NCBI RefSeq assembly: GCF_900116865.1
Contig: NZ_FPCD01000002.1
Location: 248,001-312,000 of the forward strand
Source: Butyrivibrio sp. M55
Lineage (GTDB): Bacteria > Bacillota > Clostridia > Lachnospirales > Lachnospiraceae
Direction: 5' to 3'
DNA: 64,000 nt
Shown here piece after piece: positions 18,101 to 25,605 of this stretch. The notes below the pieces were generated by a model. The model had not been told where the DNA came from, ran no database searches, and worked only from the letters and a program-made list of their open reading frames with translations. The first letter of the stretch is position 1. Every line of letters starts with the position of its first letter. Both the position numbers and the translations under genes were made by a program.

Positions 18101-19739
18101 AAATAAGCGTATTCTTGGAAAGAATATCTCAAATTGGAAAGAAAAGGGTTATAAAGTAGAGTATGTTCAATGCGATGCTGCAAATATGACCGATATGAAA
18201 AAACTAATCCAAAATATCAAGGATAAGTACGGGAAGATAACAGGCATTGTTAATGGTGCAGGATTGCCTTCGTTTGGAAAGATACCAAAGAAGGATGAAA
18301 AATTTGCGGAAATGGTTGTTAAAGTAAAAGCCGATTCCACATATGTGGCTATGAAGGAATGTATGAATGAGCCACTTAAGTTCTTTATCAGCATGGGATC
18401 CATATCGGGAAGATTTGGAATGGACGGTCAGGTTGATTATTCCGCAGCTGCAGATTTGCTTGTAAGGATGACAATGTATGTAAGTCAGTTGAAAAAAGAA
18501 ACCAGATTTACGGTTATGGGATGGTCTGCATGGGATGAAGTTGGAATGGCTGCAGGCGAGCAGGTGAAGAAGGTACAGCAAGAGACACGAGGTTTGGAAT
18601 ATCTTTCTGTAAAAGAAGGAACAAGCAGATTCTTAAATGAAGTATTCTTTGGAGGAAATTATCCGGAAGTATTGATATTTGGAAAACTCGGAGAAGACAA
18701 TCTACCTTTGGGACAGCTTGATGCACTTGATCCCGCAGATAGGAGGATAGTTAAAAATCAGCTGGTATCGGATGAAATTGTTATAGATAGGATTAAGTAT
18801 CCTATGCTGGAGAAGATAGAGGAGATAAGCGACAAGAAAATCAGTGCAGTCAAGGGGCTTACATTAAAAAATGATGTTCACCTTATCGATCATAAGGTAG
18901 AAGGAAAACATGTATTTGCAGGAGTTATGCATGTTGAGACTGCATGCGAGATGTTGGAATATTTCCTTGAAGCAAACGATATGAAGGATTACAGGATAAG
19001 CGATATTTCCGGTTTCAATTTCTATAAGTTTATTAAGGCATTCAGGGGAAATCCTTTGGAACTTAAGATTGAAGGAAATATAGTTGATCGTAACAGTGAA
19101 TCAATTAAGATGCATGTAACGCTTAAATCAGATTTTGTAAACGGAAAGGGAATGACAATCGAGAAGGACAGACTCCATTCAGAGGGCGATATTGTTGCGA
19201 CAAGATCAACAAATCTTTCCGCAGAAAAGAGAACGTTTGAGAATGACGGACAGTTGTTGAATCTTGATAAGTACTATGATCTTGCTACCGGAGCAATTAC
19301 ATTTGGTGAAACATTTAAATGTATCTATGATGTCAAGCTTACCGGAGAAAGAGAAATAGTAGGTAAAGTACGTGTTCCCAATGACAGCAGTTACTTTACA
19401 TTTACACGCTGCGCCGATACATGTATATCACCGGTAACAATTGATAATATTGGCAGACTTATGCTGTTTAGAGAATTCAATTTAAATGGATATACAATAG
19501 TGCCGACATTGATAGACAGTGCAGTTCAGTATAGAACAATGATTCCGGGTGAAGTGCTTAATGTCTATTGCAGGTTTGAGTCGGAAAACGGTATGGATGT
19601 CGTATATTCGGCGTATGCGTTAGATGAGAATGGAAATCTTGTTTTTGATATTAAGGATATGAGACTTAGGAGAATCAATAAGTTTAATGGAGACTTCAAT
19701 TTGTGTGAAGCATCAGACGAGTATTCCGCGGCAGTATAA
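15132..19739 (+). CDS. Iterative polyketide/lipid synthase AT-ACP-ACP-KR-DH
   Basis: A 1535-residue multidomain synthase. Acyltransferase: FPGHGAQYVGM, nucleophile Ser119 in GHSLGELAALY and His226 in SHAFHSDIM. Two tandem ACPs carry LGIDSVKQ at Ser491 and Ser596, near-duplicates sharing DFEADLGIDSVKQGEI. Ketoreductase: TGGGRGI cofactor loop, Ser1090 (SMGSISG) and Tyr1103 (VDYSAAAD), so active. C-terminal double-hotdog dehydratase: His1254 (IDHKVEG) and Asp1462 (PTLIDSAVQ). No KS, enoyl reductase or thioesterase is present; KS-CLF is on the first gene. Domain order and ACP motif fit PUFA and enediyne synthases, which suggests an unsaturated chain. The ATG at 15132 was chosen because GGAGGGG overlaps the first in-frame ATG at 15120. 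Confidence 0.93.
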   Translation: MNTKVRYMLEEKGIFLKDISVAEKTAVVFPGHGAQYVGMFKQLYSNVDVIRKMFDRGEEIYIKLTGKSLLDIIFSERQEAEEELLKPTAMQPAIVLADIAMYEYILDMGYKPDYLIGHSLGELAALYAAKVVSMEAVMEIAYRRAEAVELIPLNERGGMLSIGVEYSEDLAKRLCNEGGKDCQVSIINSHNQFNISGSTEAINKIKKYCDDNNISSVVLKVSHAFHSDIMTPAVDPYRKSIEKFTFNKPEIPVYSTILMNMYADEMNDSAKFAGILANQLITPFNFADIIDSLVEDYKVGFFIEAGPKDIMTKLVGNIVGERCYVFSTNRAKRDELEEIAKFKIKAECMGVGEKMEQTIQKDEIVGIFSRYTMYPENVFVDREHPVFTYYAITDRIKDLIIEDISSKYNVGKNIDWNLVSIDGINRELALDVTSNENKSGDVEEKANTTMITESSEDIREFVLGIIENTTGYPVDMLEDELDFEADLGIDSVKQGEILSKIQEKYQYQVAEGESIKELCNISKIVAYVSKKTAIGTGLAKEVSVVQDSNLDNIEEMSVDADEIREFILDVIEEKTGYPKDMLGEDLDFEADLGIDSVKQGEIMSVLHDKYRYDVEEGESIKELATVNKVQEYICSKLSGNRSPKKEDEFINRQNPQLISEGFSSGRFVSIPVHKEIGKENYSFDGKNIIIVADETHKIADSLYEKLIKRAESVTVLSEEKSSVVADKDIRIVKLDESEEIKKVVADINSNNRTDVVINLSAIRSKLDITSESAEDWEKECMRVYDSNYYVTKAIYSNFENDKERTAYFAATNIGGIYGMERGYEGNPVGAISAGFVKALEKELRPFKCKVVDFSDISDSDRTAETILAEASVIEKLVEVGYDNDGRKVVEVLPKEIREDALSYSVEDDDVILVTGGGRGIIYECVDALLKISSPRVIVTGRTELLTHDAKEMQMSDEEFESYRNEFFKEKHASDPKLSPVAIQREYDKISNKRILGKNISNWKEKGYKVEYVQCDAANMTDMKKLIQNIKDKYGKITGIVNGAGLPSFGKIPKKDEKFAEMVVKVKADSTYVAMKECMNEPLKFFISMGSISGRFGMDGQVDYSAAADLLVRMTMYVSQLKKETRFTVMGWSAWDEVGMAAGEQVKKVQQETRGLEYLSVKEGTSRFLNEVFFGGNYPEVLIFGKLGEDNLPLGQLDALDPADRRIVKNQLVSDEIVIDRIKYPMLEKIEEISDKKISAVKGLTLKNDVHLIDHKVEGKHVFAGVMHVETACEMLEYFLEANDMKDYRISDISGFNFYKFIKAFRGNPLELKIEGNIVDRNSESIKMHVTLKSDFVNGKGMTIEKDRLHSEGDIVATRSTNLSAEKRTFENDGQLLNLDKYYDLATGAITFGETFKCIYDVKLTGEREIVGKVRVPNDSSYFTFTRCADTCISPVTIDNIGRLMLFREFNLNGYTIVPTLIDSAVQYRTMIPGEVLNVYCRFESENGMDVVYSAYALDENGNLVFDIKDMRLRRINKFNGDFNLCEASDEYSAAV

Positions 19740-20358
19740 AAATGATATGGGAGAAGTTTACTTCTCCCATATAGATAAAGATGCATCAGATGATTATGTG
19801 CATTTTTTTTCCGTGAGAGAGTGGGCAAAGATAAAAAGAATGTATCGTAATCCTGTAAGAATGGCATCAATCATAAGTGGAAGGATGCTTATAAAAAAGT
19901 TGATCGCAGAAAGAAACGGTAATGCTTTTACATATAAAGATATAGAGGTGCTTAACGGTACTGATGGCATAAAAGGTCAGCCCCAATTATATATAAAAGG
20001 TGAACTGACCGATATAAGCATTTCTATTTCATATGCAGATGGCTATGTATGCGTTGGCATAAGCGATAAAGCTTTTGTTGGAGTTGATATTGAAAAAGTC
20101 AGATTATTTTCCGATTGTTTTGTGAACATGTTTTATGTAAAGGAAAATGCAGAAACTATAAATTGCATGAATGGTATTGGGCAAACTGAAATGTGGTGTA
20201 TTCAAGAGGCATACCTAAAGGCAATGGGAATTGGATTTGAAGTCGGATTAAAAGGATTACATATAAGACTGTCAGATTTGGAGCAATGTGATGCAAAAGT
20301 TATAAGCTCTTCTGAAAATGGTATATGTCAGGTTATATGTTTTGTTAATAGAGACTGA
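19687..20358 (+). CDS. Phosphopantetheinyl transferase of the polyketide operon
   Basis: Predicted to load phosphopantetheine on Ser491 and Ser596 of the upstream synthase. It has the Sfp-type core: the basic RMASIISGRMLIKKLIAER helix, ISISYADGYVCVGIS, FVGVDIEKV (Mg site) and EMWCIQEAYLKAMGIGF, where Gln replaces the usual Lys of the KEA motif. The ATG at 19687 lies inside the end of the synthase gene, 13 bases after AGGAGA, and gives 223 residues. An alternative ATG at 19747 gives 203 residues but sits inside a strong hairpin. Overlap with the synthase suggests coupled translation. Enediyne synthases carry a fused PPTase at this position. Confidence 0.85.
   Translation: METSICVKHQTSIPRQYKNDMGEVYFSHIDKDASDDYVHFFSVREWAKIKRMYRNPVRMASIISGRMLIKKLIAERNGNAFTYKDIEVLNGTDGIKGQPQLYIKGELTDISISISYADGYVCVGISDKAFVGVDIEKVRLFSDCFVNMFYVKENAETINCMNGIGQTEMWCIQEAYLKAMGIGFEVGLKGLHIRLSDLEQCDAKVISSSENGICQVICFVNRD
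19745..19772 (+). promoter_or_regulatory. Perfect 12-base hairpin just after the synthase stop codon
   Basis: ATATGGGAGAAG and CTTCTCCCATAT pair perfectly around a TTTA loop. There is no T-run, so it is not a classic terminator. It lies five bases past the synthase stop, inside the PPTase reading frame, and buries the internal ATG at 19747. It may slow ribosomes, stabilise the upstream mRNA or tune PPTase levels. Confidence 0.7.
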
Positions 20359-20384
20359 AAGAATAATAGAGAAGGAGCTTAATT

Positions 20385-21158
20385 ATGCTGGGAATTTATT
20401 TAAGTGGGACAGGTAATTCCAAACATTGTGTTGAACGATTTGTCGGATTGTTGGATGAAAAGGGAAAAACATTTCCAATTGAGACAGAAACGGTAGTAGA
20501 TGAGATTAGAAAAAATGATTTTATTGTAGTTGGTTATCCGACTCAGTTTTCAAATGCACCTTTGATGGTTAGAGATTTCATTAGGGAACATGCTGGTCTT
20601 TGGAGGGGAAAGAAAGTTTTTTGCATTAATACTATGGGGGCATTTAGTGGCGACGGAACAGGATGTACCGCAAGGCTGTTTAAGAAATACGGTGCAAATG
20701 TTTTAGGTGGACTGCAGATAAAAATGCCGGACTCCGTTTGTGACAGCAAGTTACTTAAGAAGAGTTTTGAGGCAAATCAGAAGATTATTAAGCAGGCTGA
20801 TGAAAAGATTGAGAAGTGGGTGGAAAAGATAAAAGAGGGCATATATCCCGAAGAAGGGCTTAATCTTTTGAATCATATATCAGGGCTTATGGGACAAAGA
20901 GTATGGTATTTAAAAAAGACAGAGCACTATTCTGATAAGCTGAAGATCAGCGATGCGTGCATAAAATGCGGGTTATGTCAAAGGCAATGTCCGATGAATA
21001 ATTTAGTTCATACAGGGCAGGATAAGCCAAAGCAGCTTGGACGATGCACTATGTGTTATAGATGCATAAGCCATTGTCCGGTTCAGGCTATTACACTTAT
21101 AGGAAAGAGCGTAGTTGAACAAACCACATATGAGAAATTTGCTTCCGATAATACCTGA
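20385..21158 (+). CDS. EFR1-type flavodoxin/ferredoxin fusion protein
   Basis: Electron carrier of 257 residues with an N-terminal flavodoxin-like domain (YLSGTGNSKHCVERF, FMN phosphate loop; NTMGAFSGDGTG) and a C-terminal pair of 4Fe-4S motifs, CIKCGLCQRQCP and CTMCYRCISHCP. GAGAAGGAG lies upstream of the ATG. Such EFR1-family proteins are usually orphan redox proteins. Inside the polyketide operon it may feed electrons to a tailoring reductase or desaturase, perhaps the divergent nitroreductase. No enoyl reductase domain is present in the synthase, so an external reductant is of interest. The role is inferred. Confidence 0.9.
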   Translation: MLGIYLSGTGNSKHCVERFVGLLDEKGKTFPIETETVVDEIRKNDFIVVGYPTQFSNAPLMVRDFIREHAGLWRGKKVFCINTMGAFSGDGTGCTARLFKKYGANVLGGLQIKMPDSVCDSKLLKKSFEANQKIIKQADEKIEKWVEKIKEGIYPEEGLNLLNHISGLMGQRVWYLKKTEHYSDKLKISDACIKCGLCQRQCPMNNLVHTGQDKPKQLGRCTMCYRCISHCPVQAITLIGKSVVEQTTYEKFASDNT

Positions 21159-21191
21159 TCATGCTTGAGAGAGCAGAGAGGTATAAGTGTT

Positions 21192-22808
21192 ATGAGCGAA
21201 AGAACTTGCAGTTGTTGTAAAAGCCAGATATCTCGGAGTATGTTGGACAATAACTATTCAATATGTCCTAATTGCGGCAATTATTTAAGATTTCATGCCA
21301 GAAAGAGAATAGCTTCTTTAGCTGATCCGGGAACATTTAGAGAATGGGAAGCGGGGCTTCTTGGCAGAAATCCGTTAAACGATCCGGGATATGCCAAAAA
21401 ACTTGAAGAGACATCACAAAAGCATAATCTTAAGGATGCCATCATTACAGGAGTGATGAAAATTCAGGAAGAAAAGGTTGCTATCGGAGTTATGGACACG
21501 AGATTCATGATGGCAAGTATGGGACAGGTTGTAGGTGAAAAAGTAACACTGTTATTTGAAGAGGCTAGGAAGAAAAAACTTCCGGTGCTTTTGTTTTGTT
21601 GCTCCGGAGGAGCAAGAATGCAAGAAGGAATAGTCTCTCTGATGCAGATGGAAAAGACCGCTGCAGCAGTTAAGAGACATTCTGAGGCGGGATTATTGTA
21701 TATTTCAGTATTAACCAATCCGACTATGGGTGGAGTTACAGCAAGTTATGCGATGTCTGCGGATATTATTCTGGCTGAGAAAGGAGCTATGATTGGTTTC
21801 GCCGGCAGAAGAGTTATAGAACAGAATATTGGCGAAAAACTACCACCTGATTTTCAGACAGCAGAGTTTCAACTTTCGAAAGGTTTTGTTGATGGAGTTG
21901 TGACGAGACCGGAGATGAGGGATCTGCTTGGAAAGATTCTTCATATGCACAGCAGAAAAAAGGTAAAACTTAAGGCAAATCATATAATTAATTGGGAAGA
22001 TTATGTTGCAGACAAAAACCAAAAAAGCAGTCCATGGGAGAGAGTAAGGATTGCCAGAGCTCATGAACGCCCTACTACGCTTGATTATGTGAAAAGGATG
22101 TTTGATAACTTTATTGAGTTTCATGGTGACAGAAGTTATGAAGATGATCATGCCATAGTTGGAGGTATAGCTACATTAGATGGATATCCGGTCACGGTCA
22201 TTGGACAGCAAAAGGGTAAGAAGGACTTAAATGAAGCAGTATACCGTAATTGGGGTATGGCTTCTCAAAGCGGATATCGTAAAGCATACAGGCTTATGAA
22301 ACAAGCAGAGAAGTTTAACAGACCAATCATTTGCTTTGTTGACACAATAGGAGCTGCATGTGGAAGAGATGCTGAAGAGAGAGGACAGGGGGCAGTTATT
22401 GCAGAACTATTAAGAGATGTATCTTCGATTCAGGTTCCCATATTATCGATAATAATCGGTGAAGGAGGAAGCGGTGGAGCACTTGCCCTTGCAGTGGGAA
22501 ATGAAGTGTGGATGCTGGAAAATTCTGTGTACTCTGTTCTTACACCTGAAGGTTATGCAAGTATTTTATGGAAAGATAATTCCAAGGCAGCTGAGGCGGC
22601 TGAAATTATGAAGATGACTTCAGACGATCTGTATGAGCTCGGGATTATAGAAAAAGTTATCAGTGAACCTGAGAATCTCAGTAAAGAGAATATGAAGGAG
22701 ATGTGTAATCATATCAAAGATGAGATGGTCATGTTCTTGGTGAAATATGGAAAGAAGAACGGGAAATCTATAACAAATGACAGATATATGAGATTCAGAA
22801 GATATTGA
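21192..22808 (+). CDS. Fused acetyl-CoA carboxylase carboxyltransferase (AccD-AccA)
   Basis: Carboxyltransferase component that moves CO2 from biotin to acetyl-CoA, making malonyl-CoA. The 538-residue protein fuses AccD (about 1-265, with a four-Cys zinc site CSCCK and CPNCGNY, and GGARMQEG) to AccA (about 270-538, with RPTTLDYVKRMF, GDRSYEDD, CGRDAEERGQG and GEGGSGGALALAVGNEVWMLENSVYSV). Fused forms occur in some Firmicutes. No biotin carboxylase or biotin carrier is in the operon, so it must borrow these from the housekeeping enzyme. The ATG at 21192 is preferred; GAGAGG lies about ten bases upstream, and a TTG at 21165 has none. It likely supplies extender units for the synthase. Confidence 0.92.
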   Translation: MSERTCSCCKSQISRSMLDNNYSICPNCGNYLRFHARKRIASLADPGTFREWEAGLLGRNPLNDPGYAKKLEETSQKHNLKDAIITGVMKIQEEKVAIGVMDTRFMMASMGQVVGEKVTLLFEEARKKKLPVLLFCCSGGARMQEGIVSLMQMEKTAAAVKRHSEAGLLYISVLTNPTMGGVTASYAMSADIILAEKGAMIGFAGRRVIEQNIGEKLPPDFQTAEFQLSKGFVDGVVTRPEMRDLLGKILHMHSRKKVKLKANHIINWEDYVADKNQKSSPWERVRIARAHERPTTLDYVKRMFDNFIEFHGDRSYEDDHAIVGGIATLDGYPVTVIGQQKGKKDLNEAVYRNWGMASQSGYRKAYRLMKQAEKFNRPIICFVDTIGAACGRDAEERGQGAVIAELLRDVSSIQVPILSIIIGEGGSGGALALAVGNEVWMLENSVYSVLTPEGYASILWKDNSKAAEAAEIMKMTSDDLYELGIIEKVISEPENLSKENMKEMCNHIKDEMVMFLVKYGKKNGKSITNDRYMRFRRY

Positions 22809-22844
22809 TCATGCGGTTGAAATTGGGAGAGGAAGTTAAAAGCT

Positions 22845-23726
22845 ATGAACAAGAAGACTATCAACATAGAAATCAAATACAGAAAAAAGCGTTATGATAG
22901 TTATGAACGTGGGAATCTTGATATTAAGCATCTTTTGTGGCATCGTTTCACCAATAGAATATTTGTAATGCTTCTAATGATGCAAAGAATTGTAAAAAGA
23001 CAGAAGCTTATTATTGTAAATGACAGACATCTTAAGAATGGCAAGGCTACTATTTTTTCTCCCACGCATATTGGAGGAGCTGATGTCGAAATGGTTTTTG
23101 AGGGTATAGGTGAACCGGCTTGGTTTATGATGGCAGATCCTCGTGAGATGTACCACAATTTTCCGGGGGCGATGATGAAATTTAACGGTGTTATTGCGTT
23201 TGACTCAGACCACAAAAAGGACAGGCATATTGCTAAGATGAGATCTATGGAACTTCTTAGAAAAGGAGGAAATCTTATTATTTTTTCAGAAGGTGCATAT
23301 AATATCAGTCCAAATAAGTTGGTAATGCATCCGTATGCCGGAACAGCTGAGATGGCGATAGATACAAATTCAGATATAGTTCCTGTTGCACTTGTGCGTG
23401 ATGGGAATAAGTATTATATGAACATTGGAAAAAACATAGATGCAAGCAAGTATTCACCTGATAGGAAATATGAACTGACCGAATATCTTCGTAACACTCT
23501 TGCTACATTGGTTTGGGAGATTATCGAGAAGATGCCTGTTACTAAGAGAAGAGATATCAGCCCTGATTACTATGAGAATATATTTATTAAGGAGATGTTT
23601 GAGGATGTTGGTGATTATACCTACACTCTTCAAGATGTGAAGAATACTCTTCTTAAGCCCAAAAACATAGTTGAACCGGATGATGTTTTTGCATTTATGC
23701 ATGAATCGCTTCCCAAAGCTCAGTGA
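22845..23726 (+). CDS. PlsC-type 1-acylglycerol/lysophospholipid acyltransferase
   Basis: Membrane-associated acyltransferase of 293 residues. It carries the HX4D motif (THIGGADVEM), the FDSDHKKDRH region and the EGT-like block FSEGAYNISPNK, then a VPVALVRDGNKYY block, all typical of the PlsC family. AGAGGAAG precedes the ATG. It closes the polyketide operon, so it may transfer an acyl chain to the aminoketone or aminoalcohol product, or place the synthase product on a lipid head group. A plain phospholipid role cannot be excluded. It is followed by a bidirectional terminator. Confidence 0.88.
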   Translation: MNKKTINIEIKYRKKRYDSYERGNLDIKHLLWHRFTNRIFVMLLMMQRIVKRQKLIIVNDRHLKNGKATIFSPTHIGGADVEMVFEGIGEPAWFMMADPREMYHNFPGAMMKFNGVIAFDSDHKKDRHIAKMRSMELLRKGGNLIIFSEGAYNISPNKLVMHPYAGTAEMAIDTNSDIVPVALVRDGNKYYMNIGKNIDASKYSPDRKYELTEYLRNTLATLVWEIIEKMPVTKRRDISPDYYENIFIKEMFEDVGDYTYTLQDVKNTLLKPKNIVEPDDVFAFMHESLPKAQ

Positions 23727-23731
23727 TGCTA

Positions 23732-23769
23732 AAAAGGATAGAGAGTACATACGAACTCTCTATCCTTTT
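23732..23769. terminator. Bidirectional terminator closing the polyketide operon
   Basis: A perfect 15-base inverted repeat, AAAAGGATAGAGAGT with ACTCTCTATCCTTTT, has an 8-base loop. T-runs form on both strands, between convergent genes. Confidence 0.93.
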
Positions 23770-23776
23770 ATGTGAT

Positions 23777-25372
23777 TTATTTCAGATATTTCTGCGCAAT
23801 ATGATATGAAAAATTGAATCTTCTAAGTCCCGTATATTTTTTCTCATCATCAAATTTGTAATCTTTGCGGCCGTCCTTGTAGTCATATATTAAGACTTCA
23901 TTTCCTTCAAGCGCCGGAACCGCATCGTAAGAAAGAAACCACTTTATATATGAGGCGTCGGGAGACTGCACGTTTATTGACGGGCCTGTCGCTTCGATGT
24001 CGTATTTGGCAATCCTGTATTCCGGATTACTGTAGATAAATATCAAAAACGCAATTGTTATCGTCACCATTCCGGCTCTGAATACCGGGAAGTTTTTGAT
24101 GTACATGCTTGCAATAAGAAAGGCGAGCCAGAAGCACAGTACGGCAAGGAACCAGAGTACGAAAAGTCTAAGGAATGTCAGGTGATAAACGCCGATATAG
24201 AGTACCATTCTCATTGCTGAAGATGCGATCATTATATATGTGCATCCGGCGATGGCTGTAAGCAGGGCTTTAAGCACCTTTGATTCTTTGAAAAAGGTCT
24301 GGCAGACCGATACCATAACGATGTTAATGATACAAACGGTCAAAAGCTGATAGAAACCTTCGTGTGCATATTCTGCATAAGTATATCCTTCGGGAAGAGC
24401 GACGCTTCCGCTAAAAAGATAAAGAAGCTGAATGATACAGAACAGAACATAAACAGCGCCGATGATGCCTGTGAATGTAATGGCAATTACAGGATTCTTT
24501 GTGCCGAGGTCATTGATCTTTATCTTCAGTTCTTTTGCAATCATCGAAGTGATGATGGTATAAGAACTCCAGAAGACAAAAACTGCAGTAAAGACCATCA
24601 TTATCGTATGATAGATTTCTTCAGTGATGCTGAAATCGATATTTATGGTTGTCAGTACATCTTTAAAAACCATATCCGCAGAGCACAGGAGAGGAACAAT
24701 CACAAGAAGCATAGGCACTGCGATGACAATTCCGATGAGTACTGCACGGATAGTTTTCTTTTTCTCGCTTGTGTCAACATCGTTGTTCTTGAGCTTGACA
24801 TGTGCAACAAAGTCTGAGAACGGGCGTGAAAAGTGCTCAAAAGGTTTTATGACGGTTGAAAAAAGACCTATGAGCCATTCACTGATACTGAATCCTGTCG
24901 TGTCTACATAAAGATAGATAATGTAGCTGAAGAACAGCATGAAGATAGCGGTTCTTTCCCAAAAAGCCAATGTGAAACTGGTCGTAAGGCATCTGTGAAC
25001 GGAAAGAAGCATCAGGGAAACTACGTAAAAGATTCCGAGCCCTTTTTTGCCGTTACAGTCGGCTATCAGTGAGAGGCCGTCTTTTCCCCTTACAAGTTTG
25101 AGTATTATCAGAGCGCAGAGCATAAATACGGGGTATGTTATGCTTGAGTGGTTATTATACAGACAGATGCTGTATATTAAGCCGAATATAGCGGATAATA
25201 TTCCGTATTTTTTGAAATGTTCAGCACTTTCTTTTTGAACGGCAGCAGCTTGAATCGCAAAATGATTTACGGGCTGTTGCATGGCTCCGACAGGGGTGTA
25301 ATTGCCTGTTTGTCCATTATATTCATATCCGTTATTGTTATTCTGCGGCATCTGATTATTTTGTGTTTCCAT
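23777..25372 (-). CDS. DUF4173/DUF4153-type polytopic membrane protein
   Basis: Membrane protein of 531 residues with a hydrophilic Asn/Gln-rich N-terminus (about 60 residues) and roughly twelve hydrophobic segments. It resembles the DUF4153/DUF4173 family found in Lachnospiraceae, often next to small XRE regulators; the biochemical role is unknown. The ATG at 25372 follows AGGAGGAAT, while upstream in-frame starts overlap the XRE gene. It is cotranscribed with the XRE regulator (4-base gap) and a DUF2975 gene. The C-terminal tail (about 90 residues) is soluble and may face the cytoplasm. Confidence 0.75.
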   Translation of the reverse strand: METQNNQMPQNNNNGYEYNGQTGNYTPVGAMQQPVNHFAIQAAAVQKESAEHFKKYGILSAIFGLIYSICLYNNHSSITYPVFMLCALIILKLVRGKDGLSLIADCNGKKGLGIFYVVSLMLLSVHRCLTTSFTLAFWERTAIFMLFFSYIIYLYVDTTGFSISEWLIGLFSTVIKPFEHFSRPFSDFVAHVKLKNNDVDTSEKKKTIRAVLIGIVIAVPMLLVIVPLLCSADMVFKDVLTTINIDFSITEEIYHTIMMVFTAVFVFWSSYTIITSMIAKELKIKINDLGTKNPVIAITFTGIIGAVYVLFCIIQLLYLFSGSVALPEGYTYAEYAHEGFYQLLTVCIINIVMVSVCQTFFKESKVLKALLTAIAGCTYIMIASSAMRMVLYIGVYHLTFLRLFVLWFLAVLCFWLAFLIASMYIKNFPVFRAGMVTITIAFLIFIYSNPEYRIAKYDIEATGPSINVQSPDASYIKWFLSYDAVPALEGNEVLIYDYKDGRKDYKFDDEKKYTGLRRFNFSYHIAQKYLK

Positions 25373-25376
25373 ACTT

Positions 25377-25589
25377 TTATTCCTCCTGAGAGTCAACGTA
25401 TTCAAGGATATCTCCCGGTTGACAATCCAAAGCTTTACAAATTGCATCAAGGGTCTCGAGCCTGACGGCCTTCGCCTTATTGTTTTTTAGGATAGAAAGA
25501 TTAGCCAGGGTGATACCGACTTTGCCGGCGAGCTCGGTCAGTCCCATTTTTCTCTTTGCCATCATTACATCTAAGTTAATTACGATCAT
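25377..25589 (-). CDS. Small XRE-family regulator (YozG/Cro-CI type)
   Basis: A 70-residue DNA-binding protein consisting almost only of the helix-turn-helix domain (MAKRKMGLTELAGKVGIT, then LETLDAICKALDCQPGDILEY). YozG-type regulators of this size are regularly paired with DUF2975 membrane proteins, as here. It probably controls this three-gene unit, although no operator could be singled out. Confidence 0.9.
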   Translation of the reverse strand: MIVINLDVMMAKRKMGLTELAGKVGITLANLSILKNNKAKAVRLETLDAICKALDCQPGDILEYVDSQEE

Positions 25590-25605
25590 ATTCTCACCTG
25601 CCCCG

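Noticed and set aside
19747-20358. Internal ATG at 19747 as the PPTase start
   Set aside because: There is no ribosome site before it, and it is buried in a perfect hairpin. The start at 19687 has AGGAGA upstream, though with long spacing, so some doubt remains.
9769-23726. The polyketide operon as a mobile element with an integrase
   Set aside because: No integrase, transposase, tRNA or flanking direct repeat was found; only AT content and gene-order disruption point to transfer.
24362-24911. Rightward frames across the DUF4173 gene
   Set aside because: They are antisense to a membrane protein with a clear start and ribosome site, and the frames overlap one another.
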